From contig JAVKOQ010000017.1 of assembly GCA_031835245.1 (NCBI GenBank), positions 302,501-366,500 of the forward strand: a stretch of 64,000 nt of DNA, in the 5' to 3' direction. How positions within the stretch are numbered: the stretch's first letter is position 1; the number at the start of each line of letters is the position of its first letter. The position numbers were made by a program, and so were the translations under genes. Below the pieces are notes generated by a model that worked only from the letters and a program-made list of their open reading frames with translations, made no database searches and was not told the DNA's origin. The stretch comes from Balamuthia mandrillaris (lineage: Eukaryota; Discosea; Longamoebia; Balamuthiidae). Below, piece by piece: positions 1 to 10,532 of this stretch.

Positions 1-428
1 GCTCACTGATAAACAGATACAAGAAGAGGTCATGACCTTTATGGTACCATTCCTTATATCTCTTCTTTGCACTCTTCCACATTGATTCTCCATTATTTAC
101 ATAGTTCCTTATGCTATAACACAGTTTGCAGGACATGAAACCACATCCATCTCTCTTTCTTGGACTCTTTATTTATTGGCCAAACATCCAAAAGTGGAAG
201 AGAAGCTGATGCAAGAGATAGACAACGTGTTGGGGGCGACTAGGGGGATACCTCATTACGACGACCTACCTAAACTCGAATATCTTGAAAGCGTTCTTCA
301 GGAAGTTAGTCACTTTCTTTTATCTTCCTCCTTTTTCTCTAGCAAACATGTAACCCTAACAACTTGCTTTTGTCGTGTTTACAGTCGATGCGACTCTTTC
401 CTCCTCAACCAGCATTTGGTTAGTTCGG

Positions 429-477
<49 letters not shown>

Positions 478-1158
478 CCTCTCTCCCTCCCTCCCTCCCT
501 CCCCTCTCTAACATTATGAATGTTCTAAACTTGCCTTTCACATTTTAAGTAAGAAAAGCATTGAAAGACAATCACATTGGCGATGTTTATATCCCTGGCG
601 GTGTAAGTCTCTTTCCTTTCTTTTCGCGTTTCTCGTTTCTCTATTCGCTCATTCTCACATTCACTTTTTTTTTGTTCTGACAGACGGAAGTAAGTGTGGT
701 GCCATATCTTATACACAGAGATGAGCATTACTGGCCGGAGCCGTTACTCTTCGATCCTGATCGTTTTTGCAAAGAAAACAAAAAAGGGCGACATTCCTTT
801 TCTTATCTTCCTTTTAGCGGTGGGCTTCGAAGGTCTCTTATTTTTTCTTATCATTCATGCTTTATTCTCTCTCTTTTCTTCTTGTTCTCTCTTTCTTGAG
901 GTTTACTTTTTTCTTCTTTTCTCACTCTCCCCTCTCTACAGCTGTATAGGAAAGCCGTTCGCTTTGATGGAAGCCAAAGTGTTGCTGAGCGTGATTCTCT
1001 ATCACTTTTCGATAACACTGGAATCCACGGCGGAGGTCTTTGCCATTCCTGCCGTTACCCTTCGGCCGCACGGCCTTCGTGTGCAAGTCCATCTTCGTCA
1101 CAAAAGAGGAGTAAAGAACTCCGTGTTGTACAAAAACCAAACAAGCCAACAAAACTAA
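1..1158 (+). CDS. Cytochrome P450, C-terminal half (5' end outside window)
   Basis: Haem-thiolate monooxygenase; substrate unknown. Exons at about 1-43, 125-304, 385-418, 550-602, 684-832 and 942-1158 join in phase. In order the sequence shows the I-helix oxygen-binding motif AGHETTS (from about 128), the K-helix region ending ESVLQE, then MRLFPPQPAF, the PGG-TEV beta strand, HRDEHYWPEP and the haem-binding loop FSGGLRSCIG, where Cys is the axial iron ligand. The loop is interrupted by an intron inside a codon. The protein ends about 70 residues after the haem Cys, as usual for P450s. The N-terminal membrane anchor and about 300 residues lie upstream of the window. The third intron carries a CT microsatellite. 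The family is certain; the subfamily cannot be told from this part. Confidence 0.95.
434..502 (+). repeat. (CT)n / CCCT microsatellite in P450 intron
   Basis: About 40 bases of CT dinucleotide followed by CCCT units, inside the intron between 418 and 550. Pyrimidine-rich on the coding strand. Confidence 0.9.
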
Positions 1159-1296
1159 ACTACAGCTTTGTAAACTTAACTACAGCTGTAGTTCGAAAAC
1201 AAAGTTGCCCGCCTTAAAGAGTCCACAATAAATAGAGCACCGTACAGTGCCGTTTCAACAAACAACGAAACTATAGTTGGGCAAACGTGGAGAAAG

Positions 1297-2271
1297 ATGA
1301 GCAGCGGACAAAAACGAGACAGAGAGGATGAACCACATCGTAGGAACGAACCCGAACGCGTTCGCAACGTGAAGCAGCGCATAGAGGAACAAATTGACCA
1401 AGCAGCACCCCATCCACCGTAATCACCCAAAGAGTCCGTTGAGTGTGGCAACGGAGATGAACACGGCTGCCCGTGGGACACCAATACCTGCGACTTTGCG
1501 GCTTCCAAAGACCAGTTCGAGGTGCTACAATGGGCGCTGGACAACGGCTGTCCCATGGATGGGATCATCACCGTGGCAGCGGTGGAGTCTGGCAACTTCG
1601 GTTTGCTGAAATGGGTTTGCGAGCGGGGCGGTCCTTGGCACTTGAACACCACCAGCACCGCGGCAGCCCAGGGTCGTCTCGACGTGCTCAAGTGGCTTCG
1701 AGAGCAGGGCTGTTATTGGGAGAGCGAGACGTGCAGCGAGGCCGCCAAGAACGGGCATGTGGACTGTCTGCGGTATACCATGGAGCAGGGTTGCCGTTGG
1801 GACGACGATCTCTGCACTAAAGCTGCTGAGAACGGCCACCTTGAGGCGCTGAAGGTGGCCCACGAGCTAGGGTGCCCTTGGACCGAACACACCACCGCCG
1901 CCGCGTTTGGGGGCCACTTGCACATTGTGCAATATCTCCATGAGAATGGCTGTCCTTGGGATGTGATGACCTGCACGGTTGCCGCGGGGCGTTCTCACTT
2001 TGATGTTCTTCGGTGGGCAAGCAGCGAGGGATGTCCTTGGGACAGCAAGACCTGTTCCCTGGCTGCCATGAAAGGTCAACTGAGGATGCTGCAATGGGCC
2101 AGAGAGAACGGCTGTCCTTGGGGTGAGAGCACCTGCGATCTAGCGGCGCTTAACGGGCATTTGGAGGTGGTAGAGTGGGCGTTCACGAATGGTTGCCCAA
2201 TCTCCACGTGGTTGGGTTGCATTGCCCTAGAGGCCTTGAGACTTCGAGCTGCTGGCGTTAACCAGCCCTGA
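1297..2271 (+). CDS. Ankyrin-like 'GCPW' repeat protein with an in-frame TAA near its 5' end
   Basis: Protein of about 26-residue repeats, each with a hydrophobic helix pair and a signature close to NGCPWD. About nine units run from 1460 to the stop at 2269. Repeats of this kind form large families in Acanthamoeba-type amoebae and in oomycetes and are usually grouped with ankyrin repeats; they probably bind proteins, targets unknown. The ATG at 1297 opens a basic/acidic leader (MSSGQKRDRE) in the same frame as the repeats, but TAA at 1420-1422 interrupts it. The frame then runs on without loss. The gene may start at the internal ATG at 1522, may use an intron over the stop (a weak donor lies at 1419 and another near 1367), or may be a recent pseudogene. 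Family sure; gene structure uncertain. Confidence 0.7.
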
Positions 2272-2418
2272 ACTCTGCCTCTCTCTTTCTCTCTCTTTCT
2301 CTCTCAAGAAGCAATAGTTAATAGTATTAGTTATTAGCACAACGAATAAAAACGCCTATACATGCGCTCTCTTCTCCACCTCCCACCAAAAAGAAAACGA
2401 AAAATAAAAAAGCACCAC

Positions 2419-3548
2419 TTAAACAAAGACCCTGTCTAATAATTCTTTGCTCTCCTTAAGGTCCTCTCGCTCCAAAGGATGCGTTATCTTCTTAACTCGA
2501 ACTTCTTGTAGTTCGCCTGCCATCAACGTTTCGTCCAGTAGTTGATATGCCTTTTTGTTCAAAGCGTCAGAACCAAAAAAAAGATGGCAAAAAGAAGCGA
2601 GAGAACGAAGGAGGCAGAGAGAGAGAGAGAGAGAGAGAACGAAAAAATAAAAGAAAGGACTCATCAAAAGTGTAAAAAGTGTCAACAATGATTGTTCAGG
2701 AAGATAACGCAGTTTGTTTGAACATAATCTTCGTCCTTGTTGTGGAAGAGAAAAGAGAAAGAGAAACGACGAAAGAGGGTAGAGGGAAGAGGAAGAGGAA
2801 GAGGAAGAGGAAGAGGAAGAGGAAGAGGAAGAGGAAGAGGAAGAGGAAGAGGAAGAGGAAGAGGAAGAGGAAGAGGAAGAGGAAGAGGAAGAGGAAGAGG
2901 AAAGCTAATTACTCTATCAAAGTTATAAATGAGGTCCAGCTCGCACACCTCCCCAAAATAGCTGTCCAGTGCTCTCACCAAAAGGTGTATTATCTGCATA
3001 CAGAAAAAATATTAAGGTAGGAAGCAACGAGTCTACTAAAGGGTCATCACACAAAAAAAAATACCTCCAACATGATCAGCTCGTTATCGCTGGTATCACA
3101 ACAAACAATAAAGTACAGACTCGCATATCTACAGTACCACTCACAAAATGTTATTTGAAAGGGCATAAGAAGGAGAGAGAGAGAGAGAGGAGAGAGAGAA
3201 CAAAAGACAGAAAAGAAAGAAAGACACGACCAGAGAAGTAAAGTGAAGAGAAGAGTGAAAAAACAAAGAGAATGAGGGGAAAAAAACCTGCGATAAATGA
3301 TGGTGTAGTCTTTCCATGGAACAAAATTGCAGTGTCGAGGGTGTCTCCGGAGGACCAGGTTGATCATCTCCTTGGTGAGCCGCTCGCGCTCCTTGCTGGT
3401 GTGCGCCGTGTAATACTTATTGAGCCTTATCTTGCCCTGTCTGTTCAGACAAAGCAGCCAATGGATCTATTTTTTGTAAGAAAGAAAGGAAGAGCTATAG
3501 GTCAGAGAGGTTGTGTGTCACACGAAGAAAAAAAAAGTCGCGTACCAT
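2419..3548 (-). CDS. ap1s1: AP-1 clathrin adaptor complex, sigma subunit
   Basis: Small subunit of the heterotetrameric adaptor that packs cargo into clathrin vesicles at the trans-Golgi and endosomes. Five coding exons (3546-3548, 3288-3466, 3065-3128, 2913-2993, 2419-2550) give 152 residues, the normal length for sigma chains (140-160). The start MIHWLLCLNRQGK, then CNFVPW, YRRYASLYFIV, NELIMLEIIH and GEVCELDLIYNF are diagnostic longin-fold sigma motifs and fit AP-1 better than AP-2, AP-3 or AP-4. The first coding exon holds only the ATG, followed at once by a GT donor. The last intron contains a 118-base GGAAGA microsatellite. All phases agree. Confidence 0.93.
2784..2902. repeat. (GGAAGA)n hexanucleotide microsatellite
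   Basis: About 20 nearly perfect units of a purine hexamer inside the last intron of the minus-strand AP-1 sigma gene; it reads as polypyrimidine on the coding strand. Both strands look like ORFs of Lys/Arg/Gly or Leu/Pro repeats, but these are artefacts of the repeat. Confidence 0.95.
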
Positions 3549-3833
3549 CCTTCAAAAAAATATTAAAAAATAAAATGAACAAAAAAAAAGGCGGTTGCGG
3601 ATGCTGTGTGGTGCTTTAGGTCTGCGCACTATTCCGGTGGCATTACAGTACTCCGAGAAGAGAGCAGCAGTGCGACGACGATCACTTGCGGCTGCCTTTT
3701 CGTTTTTGTTTTAAAAACCTCTTCTTCTTTTCGTTATTTTCTTTTTAGGCATCACATTCCTTGCATTCCGATAATGTCTTACATACTTTGCATTGCCAAC
3801 TAATTTCGTGTCGTCATAATAGTAAATTTAATA
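3549..3833. other. Intergenic stretch upstream of AP-1 sigma
   Basis: No gene is supported here. It must hold the 5' UTR and promoter of AP-1 sigma (transcribed leftward). I saw no conserved box that I can name. Confidence 0.5.
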
Positions 3834-3845
3834 ATTAAAATAACT

Positions 3846-4165
3846 AAGGCGGCGCCAAGATCAAGCCGATCAATGGGACAACGAAAATAAAGCAAAATTA
3901 GTAAAAGGAAAAAGAAAAGAAGAGAAGAGAAGAAAAGAAAACGAGTAGCAGAAAAGTGTCAAGGCGAATGACGAGTACCAAAAGTTTATTGGCGGCAGCA
4001 GCAGCATGAGCATCCATTCCGTACACCCCAACCCACCACTTTGCCTTCAGAGACGTGGGAGAAGGAAGGGTTGTTTTGGCGGGAAACATGCTCATTGGCC
4101 CAAAAGACTAATGTCGTGATTTCTTTTTTCGTTGTCCTTAGATCTTATGATCTTTGCGCCGCCTT
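3846..4165. mobile_element. MITE-like non-autonomous DNA transposon, 320 bp
   Basis: The ends are inverted repeats: 3846-3863 begins AAGGCGGCGC and continues to AAGATCA, and its complement lies at 4148-4165 with one mismatch in 18. Weaker inverted similarity (including a shared GGACAACGAAAA) extends to about 45 bases. Both sides are flanked by the identical 12-mer ATTAAAATAACT (3834-3845 and 4166-4177), which looks like a target-site duplication. There is no transposase; the inner sequence has no convincing ORF. The terminal repeats do not match a superfamily I can name, and 12 bases is long for a DNA-transposon duplication. Confidence 0.7.
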
Positions 4166-4177
4166 ATTAAAATAACT

Positions 4178-4519
4178 GTGATGGTGTCGTCACATAAGTC
4201 TACAAGAATAGAGTCAGCTGCATCGGAGTCATGCCGTGACCAACCATCGACAGCGGAATATGACGACATGGAGAAACAAGAGAGAATCACTTAGAACCCT
4301 CAACAGAAGAGAAAGATATAAAGGCGAGCAACGATGCTCACACACATACAGAGAGACTTACACTGTTACACACATATCCCCTCTTACAAATAAACACAAG
4401 GTGACGCGATCACCGTTACATAACTAAAAATAAGGTGTCCTTTCGCTCATCTTCCCGCAAAGCAGAAGGAAGGCGCGGTCGGTGTAAAAGGAGACCCTCC
4501 CCACAGTGGGTTACTTGGG
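4178..4519. other. Intergenic stretch, no gene seen
   Basis: Lies between the MITE-like element and the 3' end of the aminopeptidase gene. Only short chance ORFs are present. It probably includes the aminopeptidase 3' UTR. Confidence 0.5.
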
Positions 4520-6814
4520 TTAAATGCGGTCCAACAGGTAACGAGCGGTGAGGGCAACGACGGGGGTGGCGGTGGGTTTGCCGTGTTGGTAGTCACCGCC
4601 CTCCGCAGCGGAGCCGGCAATGTCCAAGTGGCTGAAGCAAAGCGGATGCTCGGAGTCACGGCCGTGCTTCTGCAATCCAGAGGCCACGATGATAAACGCC
4701 GCTGGGAACTGTGTATTTCGAGCATGGTATTTTGTGTAGTAAGAGGAGGAGAGATGAGAGAAGAAAAAGATTAGAGGAGGAGGGCAGAATGCAGAGCTTC
4801 AGAAAGAGAGCGGGAAGGGAGGGGGCAGAGAAGAAAGAAAAGAGCTAAAGTAAGAAAAGAGCAGAGAACACCGAACCTGATGACCACGTGCAGTCATGGA
4901 AGAAGGAAGGTTGTTGCATTGGAGGACATCATAGGCAGAGTTCTTGGGGGCGATGAGGTCGTAATCCTCCCTGCGAAGGGTGGAGATCTCGAAGGGGTCG
5001 CCCCACTGGTGGGCCACAGCCTGCAGCTTGGGAGAGAGACCTTGCGCGTGAGCTGGTCCGTTGTCCAATGTGATGGAGTAAGGGCCAACAGCCCTGCCAG
5101 CATGGCCCGTCAAGGTGGCGCACGTCATCAAACGAGCGTTCTTCTCCTGTTCATTCATATGTTTCAGAAAGAAAAACGACGGAAGAGAGGAAGTAACGAG
5201 GCAATAAGCCAAATTAAAAAAAGAAAGAAAGAAAAGCGAAAAGCGGACAAGACAAAAGAAAAGCACCTTCAAAGCCTTCTCACGCAAATGAGAGACGCAG
5301 TCCGTGAGAACCATTCTTCCCTCAGCATCCGTGTTTCCAACCATTACACGAACGCCAGCATGAGAGACGATGATTTCATCAGCAACATAGTTGTCAGCGC
5401 CGCTGCTGTTCCTCACAAACGCGAGCTCCGCCAAGACCTTCACTCCCTTGGGCTTCAGCAGGGAGACGGTCTTGAGGAAGCCAGCCACACCGGCGGCTCC
5501 TCCCTTGTCCATGTGCATGCCCGCCATGTGGCCTCCGTACTTGATGTCAGCACCTCCTGTATCATAGACGATACCCTTTTACGTTGCATACAAAACTCCC
5601 CATTAGGTACAAAGTTGAAAGGCTAAGAGAAATGGATGGTACCTTGCCGGCAAGCAAAAGCGTCTCATCAATTTCACCCTCTCCAGCATACTCCAGTCGC
5701 ACAATGCAGGGGGAGTGCCTGTCTACCTGCGTGGAGCAGCGGCCCACTGCATAAGCCAACGGATACTCCTTCTTTAGCTCTTGCAGGTCTGCAACCACTT
5801 CAACCGACACTCCAGATCCTTTATCGAACAAACGACATAAAAGTGAGTTTGTGTTGAACAAAACGAAAAGAAAGTAGACAGTACCGTTGAAAGCTTCAGT
5901 GAGGTACTTGGCGGCATTGTGTGGGGTCATGCGCTCGGGATCGGCGCTGCCAATGTCCCTGGCCACGCGGCGACCGTGCTCCATGGCGCTCACCACATGG
6001 GTGAGGTAGTTGCCCTTCTCTTGGTCGTCAATCACGAAGCCAACGGTCTCGGTGGGCTCCAGCTGTTGTTCACCGAGATGTTCACGAGCTTGAAGTGGCT
6101 GTCATCACACAGATAAGTGATAACGAAACGAGAAGCTTCAACAAAATAGAGGAAGAATAAAGTAGGAGCGAATAGCGAAGCAAGAAGAAGAACCTCGTAA
6201 AGAGCAGCCAGAGCAGCAAGCAGGGAGACCTCGAGGAATTTGGACAGCTCCTCGGGCAGCGGTCCTTCCCTCTCGGCAACTACCAAAAGAGGACGCAGAG
6301 AACCTGCTTTCTTGGCCCTTTTTTCACAACCCCAAAAAAATGTTTGTTATATCGTTTGAAATCACAAGGCTACACAACGAATAAAGACAAAACGAAAGAA
6401 GCATGAAGAATGAAGAACGAACCTGAGGACGCCAGCTTTGGCAGCATCAGCGTAGCGACGAACGTCGTCTTGGTCACGGGACAGCGGGCCTGTGGGGCTG
6501 AAGACGAGACGGCCACCAGCAGCCTGCTTCTCATCCACCACCACCAAGTTGGTAGTCGCGGCAAAAGCAGCATCAACCTGGAAATCATGCTTTGAAAATC
6601 AGTTTTTTGTTTTTCACTCACACACACACAAAAAAAAATGTAGCAGTTTGATGAGAAGCAGCATTATAAAAACCTTGGTGGTTCGTTCTACCACATCGTG
6701 AAAGGGCAGGTGCTGAAGTTTGGCCTGCGCGTCAGGCACCACCAACACCACAGCGTCAAAGTCAGAGGAGGTTACGGCCTCAGGGCCAACCGCTACAAGT
6801 TTTGGCACTCCCAT
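4520..6814 (-). CDS. npepl1: M17 leucine aminopeptidase, NPEPL1 type
   Basis: Cytosolic metallo-exopeptidase that removes N-terminal residues from peptides; the family forms hexamers with two metals per active site. Eight exons (6674-6814, 6423-6577, 6194-6317, 5885-6098, 5643-5818, 5267-5575, 4877-5146, 4520-4708) join in phase to 525 residues, close to human NPEPL1 (523). The active site is intact: LLLAGKGIVYDTGGADIK supplies the metal and catalytic Lys and Asp, HMDKGGAAG the second Asp, and NTDAEGR the metal-binding Asp/Glu and catalytic Arg. The C-terminal SHLDIAGS motif is also typical. The N-terminal domain is divergent, as in the family. The intron at 5147-5266 is purine-rich on the plus strand (pyrimidine on the coding strand). 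Confidence 0.95.
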
Positions 6815-7039
6815 CCGTCGTCTCTCTCTTTCTCTCACTCTCTGCCCAAACAAAAATAGAATTTCTTCTCTTCTCATGTCGACTCGATAGCCAACACAAT
6901 TCAAGTCGACTTTTCTCACGTCCATCCATAGTAGTCTGGAGAGGAGATTAGACATGAGAAACCTGAAAATGAATGCACCCAATATATTCATTCGCTCGTT
7001 GCCCAAGAAGAACCACGAAAGGGTCCGACTCCCCAGAGA

Positions 7040-7375
7040 ATGTTCTCCAAGAGAAGAGCCAATGGAGCAAGCGCTGAGACCACCACCAGCCTCGAGGCCT
7101 CAGCGTTGGGAGAGGCTACCGCGGAAGGAGGCATCGCCGGAGAGTTGGACGAAGGCGGAGGAGCGGAGGAATATCGGAGTCCTCGTTACAGGGCCTACAA
7201 ACGTCAACTCAACGAAAGAAAGAAGGAAAAGGAGCATACGTGCTTGAACAAAAAAGCACAGTCCGCCAAGAGCTCTTCGGACTTGCTTCGGCAAGCCTTC
7301 TCCGCGCAGCAGATAGCGCTGTCTCAGGAGCTTGACCTCGCTCAACGTGCGTTACATTGTTCGAACTGTGTCTTG

Positions 7376-7424
<49 letters not shown>

Positions 7425-8191
7425 GAAGAGCTAAGTCAGATGTTTACAGGAACACTTCGTAAAAGGAGCACGAAAGAGAAGAAAAAGAGCAATGAAAGAG
7501 GTTCTGGTATCGTCTATTTCGATGTAATTGGTACATTTCTCTTCTTATCGTCTTGCTCCTCCTCTCTCTCTCTCTCTCGCTCTCTCCCTCTCTCCCCTCC
7601 TGATAAACATTCAAAAAAAAAACAGTAATAGAAGCAGAAAAACTCAGCTCTGAAAACAACGAAGCGATAAAGGCATGTTGCTCCGTTCAGCTTCAAGACT
7701 CCTCTCAGGTTGCTCGTACAGTTGCAACTTTGTCTTCGCGTACATTTTCCTGGAACACTTCTTTCACTTTGTACCAAAACTTCGTTCTTTTTAAGCCTTC
7801 TCTTTTTTTTTTCATTCTCTAACATCTCTCTCTCTCTCTCTCTCTATCTCAAAGTTCTTATGCAGAAGAAAAAGAAGACGAAGCAGATACGGAACAACGA
7901 AAAAGCCATTTGTTGGAGTTTACGATAAAGAACAAACTCCAAAAGGGCTCTATCCTCGGCAAACTTGTCTTGGATGTCTCCTCCTTCTCCATGAACCAAG
8001 TGCATGATCTGTGGTTGGACCTCCGCCATCCTCTCTACGAAGCACCAGAAGAATGGTTGTGGAGTGGTCCTCAAAGCGATAGAGGGAGCCTCCAGAGAAG
8101 CACTGCCCAGTCTTGCGGCTTTCTGCATTGTCGTGTTCAGCGACATCAACATTTTTCGGTTAGTATGCTATATGAGAGAAGAGAAGAACGT

Positions 8192-8237
<46 letters not shown>

Positions 8238-9200
8238 CTAATGAGAGAAAGAGAACCAGAGTACTCACGATTTTGTGCCATTTCAACAGAAGGGGATGTT
8301 GGCACATTTGGGAGTGCCGTTGAAGGGTATTCCGGTGCGTGTTGCGGTTGGTGACATCGTTATGTTTAGCGAGCGAGTGGCTACTGCAAAACGTGCGATG
8401 CATCTTGCCACAGGTTCCGAGGTTCGTCTATTTTTCTTTCTTCATTCTTCTTCTTTGCTTATGTGAAGGCGACTAGTGGGATCATTTGGCAATGATTGCA
8501 GTCTACGAAGATGACAAGAAGAAGACAAAAGAAAAGGATGAAGAAGAGAATGGGAGTCCAAACATAAAACTCGTACTGCTGGAAGCAACCAAAGTGGGGG
8601 TGGATGCTTGTAATTTGAACGTTCGACTGCAGAGCTACCGTGAGAGCGCGAGGCTTGGTATTCGGCGGCTTCAACACTTTCCACGAACTCCACGCTGCTA
8701 TAACGTACTTCTTTGCTCGTGATGCGCTTGTTGTCTATTCTGACCTTCTTTCTTTTGATGTCATTGTGAAGGTTGTCCAAGAGTTTGTTGAATCGGTGTT
8801 AGGCAAGCCATACCACTTGAACCTGGTCGAGATCTTCAAAGGGCTAGTAGGTAAACAACAATTGGCCAACCCTGAAGAGCACGAAGAAGGGTTCTTTTGC
8901 TCTCAACTTGTTGCTGCCGCATACCAAAAGTACTTTCGTCTATTCTCTTTCGTCCTTCCTTCCTCCCTCTTCATTCTTCTTCCTTGCTCTCTTCTCGTGT
9001 TCTTTTCTCACTGTTGAGTTGACCGTATAAACAGACTAGAGCTGCTTCCATCAACGGTGGCATCCACAAACTACCTTCCTCATCACTTTGATCAGGCAGA
9101 AGACAAGGAGAAAGAAGAAGAGCGCCATCAAGTGAAACTGTTTGGCTTTGTTGGCTTCGAACCGATTGTCATTATTCCAAAGCGTAAAGCGCAGAACTGA
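7040..9200 (+). CDS. C2 domain plus permuted papain-fold (NlpC/P60-like) hydrolase
   Basis: Eight exons (7040-7346, 7450-7500, 7626-7770, 7855-8162, 8290-8421, 8477-8704, 8772-8929, 9035-9200). The N-terminal ~115 residues are low-complexity and charged. A C2-like beta sandwich follows (ACCSVQLQDSSQVART, TFSWNTSF, then LVLDVSSFSMNQVHDLWLDL), so membrane or lipid binding is likely. The C-terminal half has the order His (EWDHLAMIAVYED), Glu (LLEATKVGVD) and Cys (GFFCSQLVAAAYQK), the layout of the circularly permuted NlpC/P60 (YiiX-like) fold; such enzymes cleave amide or acyl bonds. Substrate unknown. One base breaks the frame in exon 4: LRHPLYEAPEEW and VVLKAIEGAS lie in different frames with no intron between (about 8050-8065). 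This could be a sequence error or a real lesion. Confidence 0.8.
7378..7422 (+). repeat. (GA)n microsatellite
   Basis: About 22 GA units in the first intron of the C2/papain gene. A similar tract lies at 8190-8234 in its fourth intron. Unlike most introns here, the coding strand carries the purine strand. Confidence 0.9.
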
Positions 9201-9275
9201 TGCTACAACAATCCATTCGTTTCTTGTCTCTTTGTCGTTCTTCTTGTTCTTGTCCGTTCTTTGTTGGTTCTGTGG

Positions 9276-10271
9276 TTAGAAAAGAAGACATTGCAGTTGT
9301 TGGAAGCAAGTATCAACGTCTTCATCATTGTCGTCTTCTTTGTTTCTCCGACCGGAGACAAAACGAAAGCAAAAAGGAACGCAAGAAGATTCTTGTACAG
9401 TCGTTCGCCCTTGGTTGTGATGACGTTGTTGTCGCCCCAACAGAGTTGCCATGACACTCTCCGCAAAGCCTTGTTCGTCTTCTTCCAACTCAAATTCTTC
9501 CACGTTTCTTTCTTCTCCATCTTCTCCTTCTGCTTCTGTTCCGTTTTGGAGAGAAGACAAAGCTTGTTGTTGTTGTTGTTGGTGTTGGTGTTTTCCTTCT
9601 TCCTCGCGTTGTTCAACATGAAGGTAGAGCAACAGAGGAGCCTCCTCCTCGGAGCGTGCCTTCCCGCCGGCTCTGCTGGGCAGCTTGGCCAACCGATTTT
9701 GGGTGAGCAGCTGTTGTTCGTGTCGCTTCGCCATCGCTCTCTCCATCTCTTCCATCATCACCGTGTCATCATCGTCATCATCCCCTTCTCTTTCTTCTTT
9801 GTTGGTTTTGTGGTCTTGTCTTCTTTCTGGATTTGATGTTTTTTTGGTGGAGAGGAGAAGTAGTGACGAAGAAGAGGAGGAAGGAGGAAAAAGAGGAGGT
9901 GGTGGAAGCAAAGGTGGAAAAGAATAAGAAGAAGAAGAAGAACAAGAAGAAGAACAAGAAGAAGATGCACAAGAAGAAGATGTACAAGAAGAAGACGAAG
10001 CGAGAGCAGGAGGCAGAGAAGGAAAGAAAGCAGAAGGAGAAGGGAGAGGTGGAGGCGCGGTGCCGCTCTTGAGATATCTCAACCTCGTTTCCAGGCGCTC
10101 GATGTACGCTTGAGACTCCTCCGCCTCCTCCTTCGCCTTTCCCTGGCAGTGCAGCATTTCATCCTCTCCAAAGGAGGCCCCAGGCTCTTCTCCTGCGAAA
10201 GAGGAAGAAGCAGTGGAGAAGAATTCTTGCTCTGCCTTCATCAAAGCGTCGTTGTCTGTTAGTTCCTCCAT
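9276..10271 (-). CDS. Low-complexity acidic/Ser-Pro-rich hypothetical protein
   Basis: Single open frame of 331 codons from an ATG at 10271. The first ~75 residues include a short coiled-coil-like stretch (KEEAEESQAYIERLETRLRY), followed by Ser/Cys/Pro runs coded by a GAA-type microsatellite, an Asp run, a Gln run and a Glu-rich region. No known domain is recognised. It converges on the C2/papain gene with only 75 bases between stops. The composition is partly repeat-driven, so the middle could be an intron or the ORF partly fortuitous. The amphipathic N-terminal part argues for a real protein. Confidence 0.5.
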   Translation of the reverse strand: MEELTDNDALMKAEQEFFSTASSSFAGEEPGASFGEDEMLHCQGKAKEEAEESQAYIERLETRLRYLKSGTAPPPLPSPSAFFPSLPPALASSSSCTSSSCASSSCSSSCSSSSSYSFPPLLPPPPLFPPSSSSSSLLLLSTKKTSNPERRQDHKTNKEEREGDDDDDDTVMMEEMERAMAKRHEQQLLTQNRLAKLPSRAGGKARSEEEAPLLLYLHVEQREEEGKHQHQQQQQQALSSLQNGTEAEGEDGEERNVEEFELEEDEQGFAESVMATLLGRQQRHHNQGRTTVQESSCVPFCFRFVSGRRNKEDDNDEDVDTCFQQLQCLLF

Positions 10272-10532
10272 TGGTTATTGCTTTCTTAACCACCACTTTG
10301 GCCCTATCGACTAGCCGCGCATCCAATGCTGTTGTTCTTGCTTTCTTTTCTTTCTTCTCCACGACAATTAAATGAAACGAAAGCCTGGAAAATATTGTCC
10401 ACGATACCTACAGCATAAGAAATACAATGCAGCGTGGACATATTTGGATGAGTAGACGACCTATCCATTCATCGCTTAATTTTTGTCGACACCCTCAGCG
10501 GAGAGAAGAAAGCAGCGAAGAGCAAGAGAGAG

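Noticed and set aside
8004-8060. Tiny intron to explain the frame break in the C2 domain
   Set aside because: The only GT-AG choice would remove the conserved LWLDL strand or create a stop.
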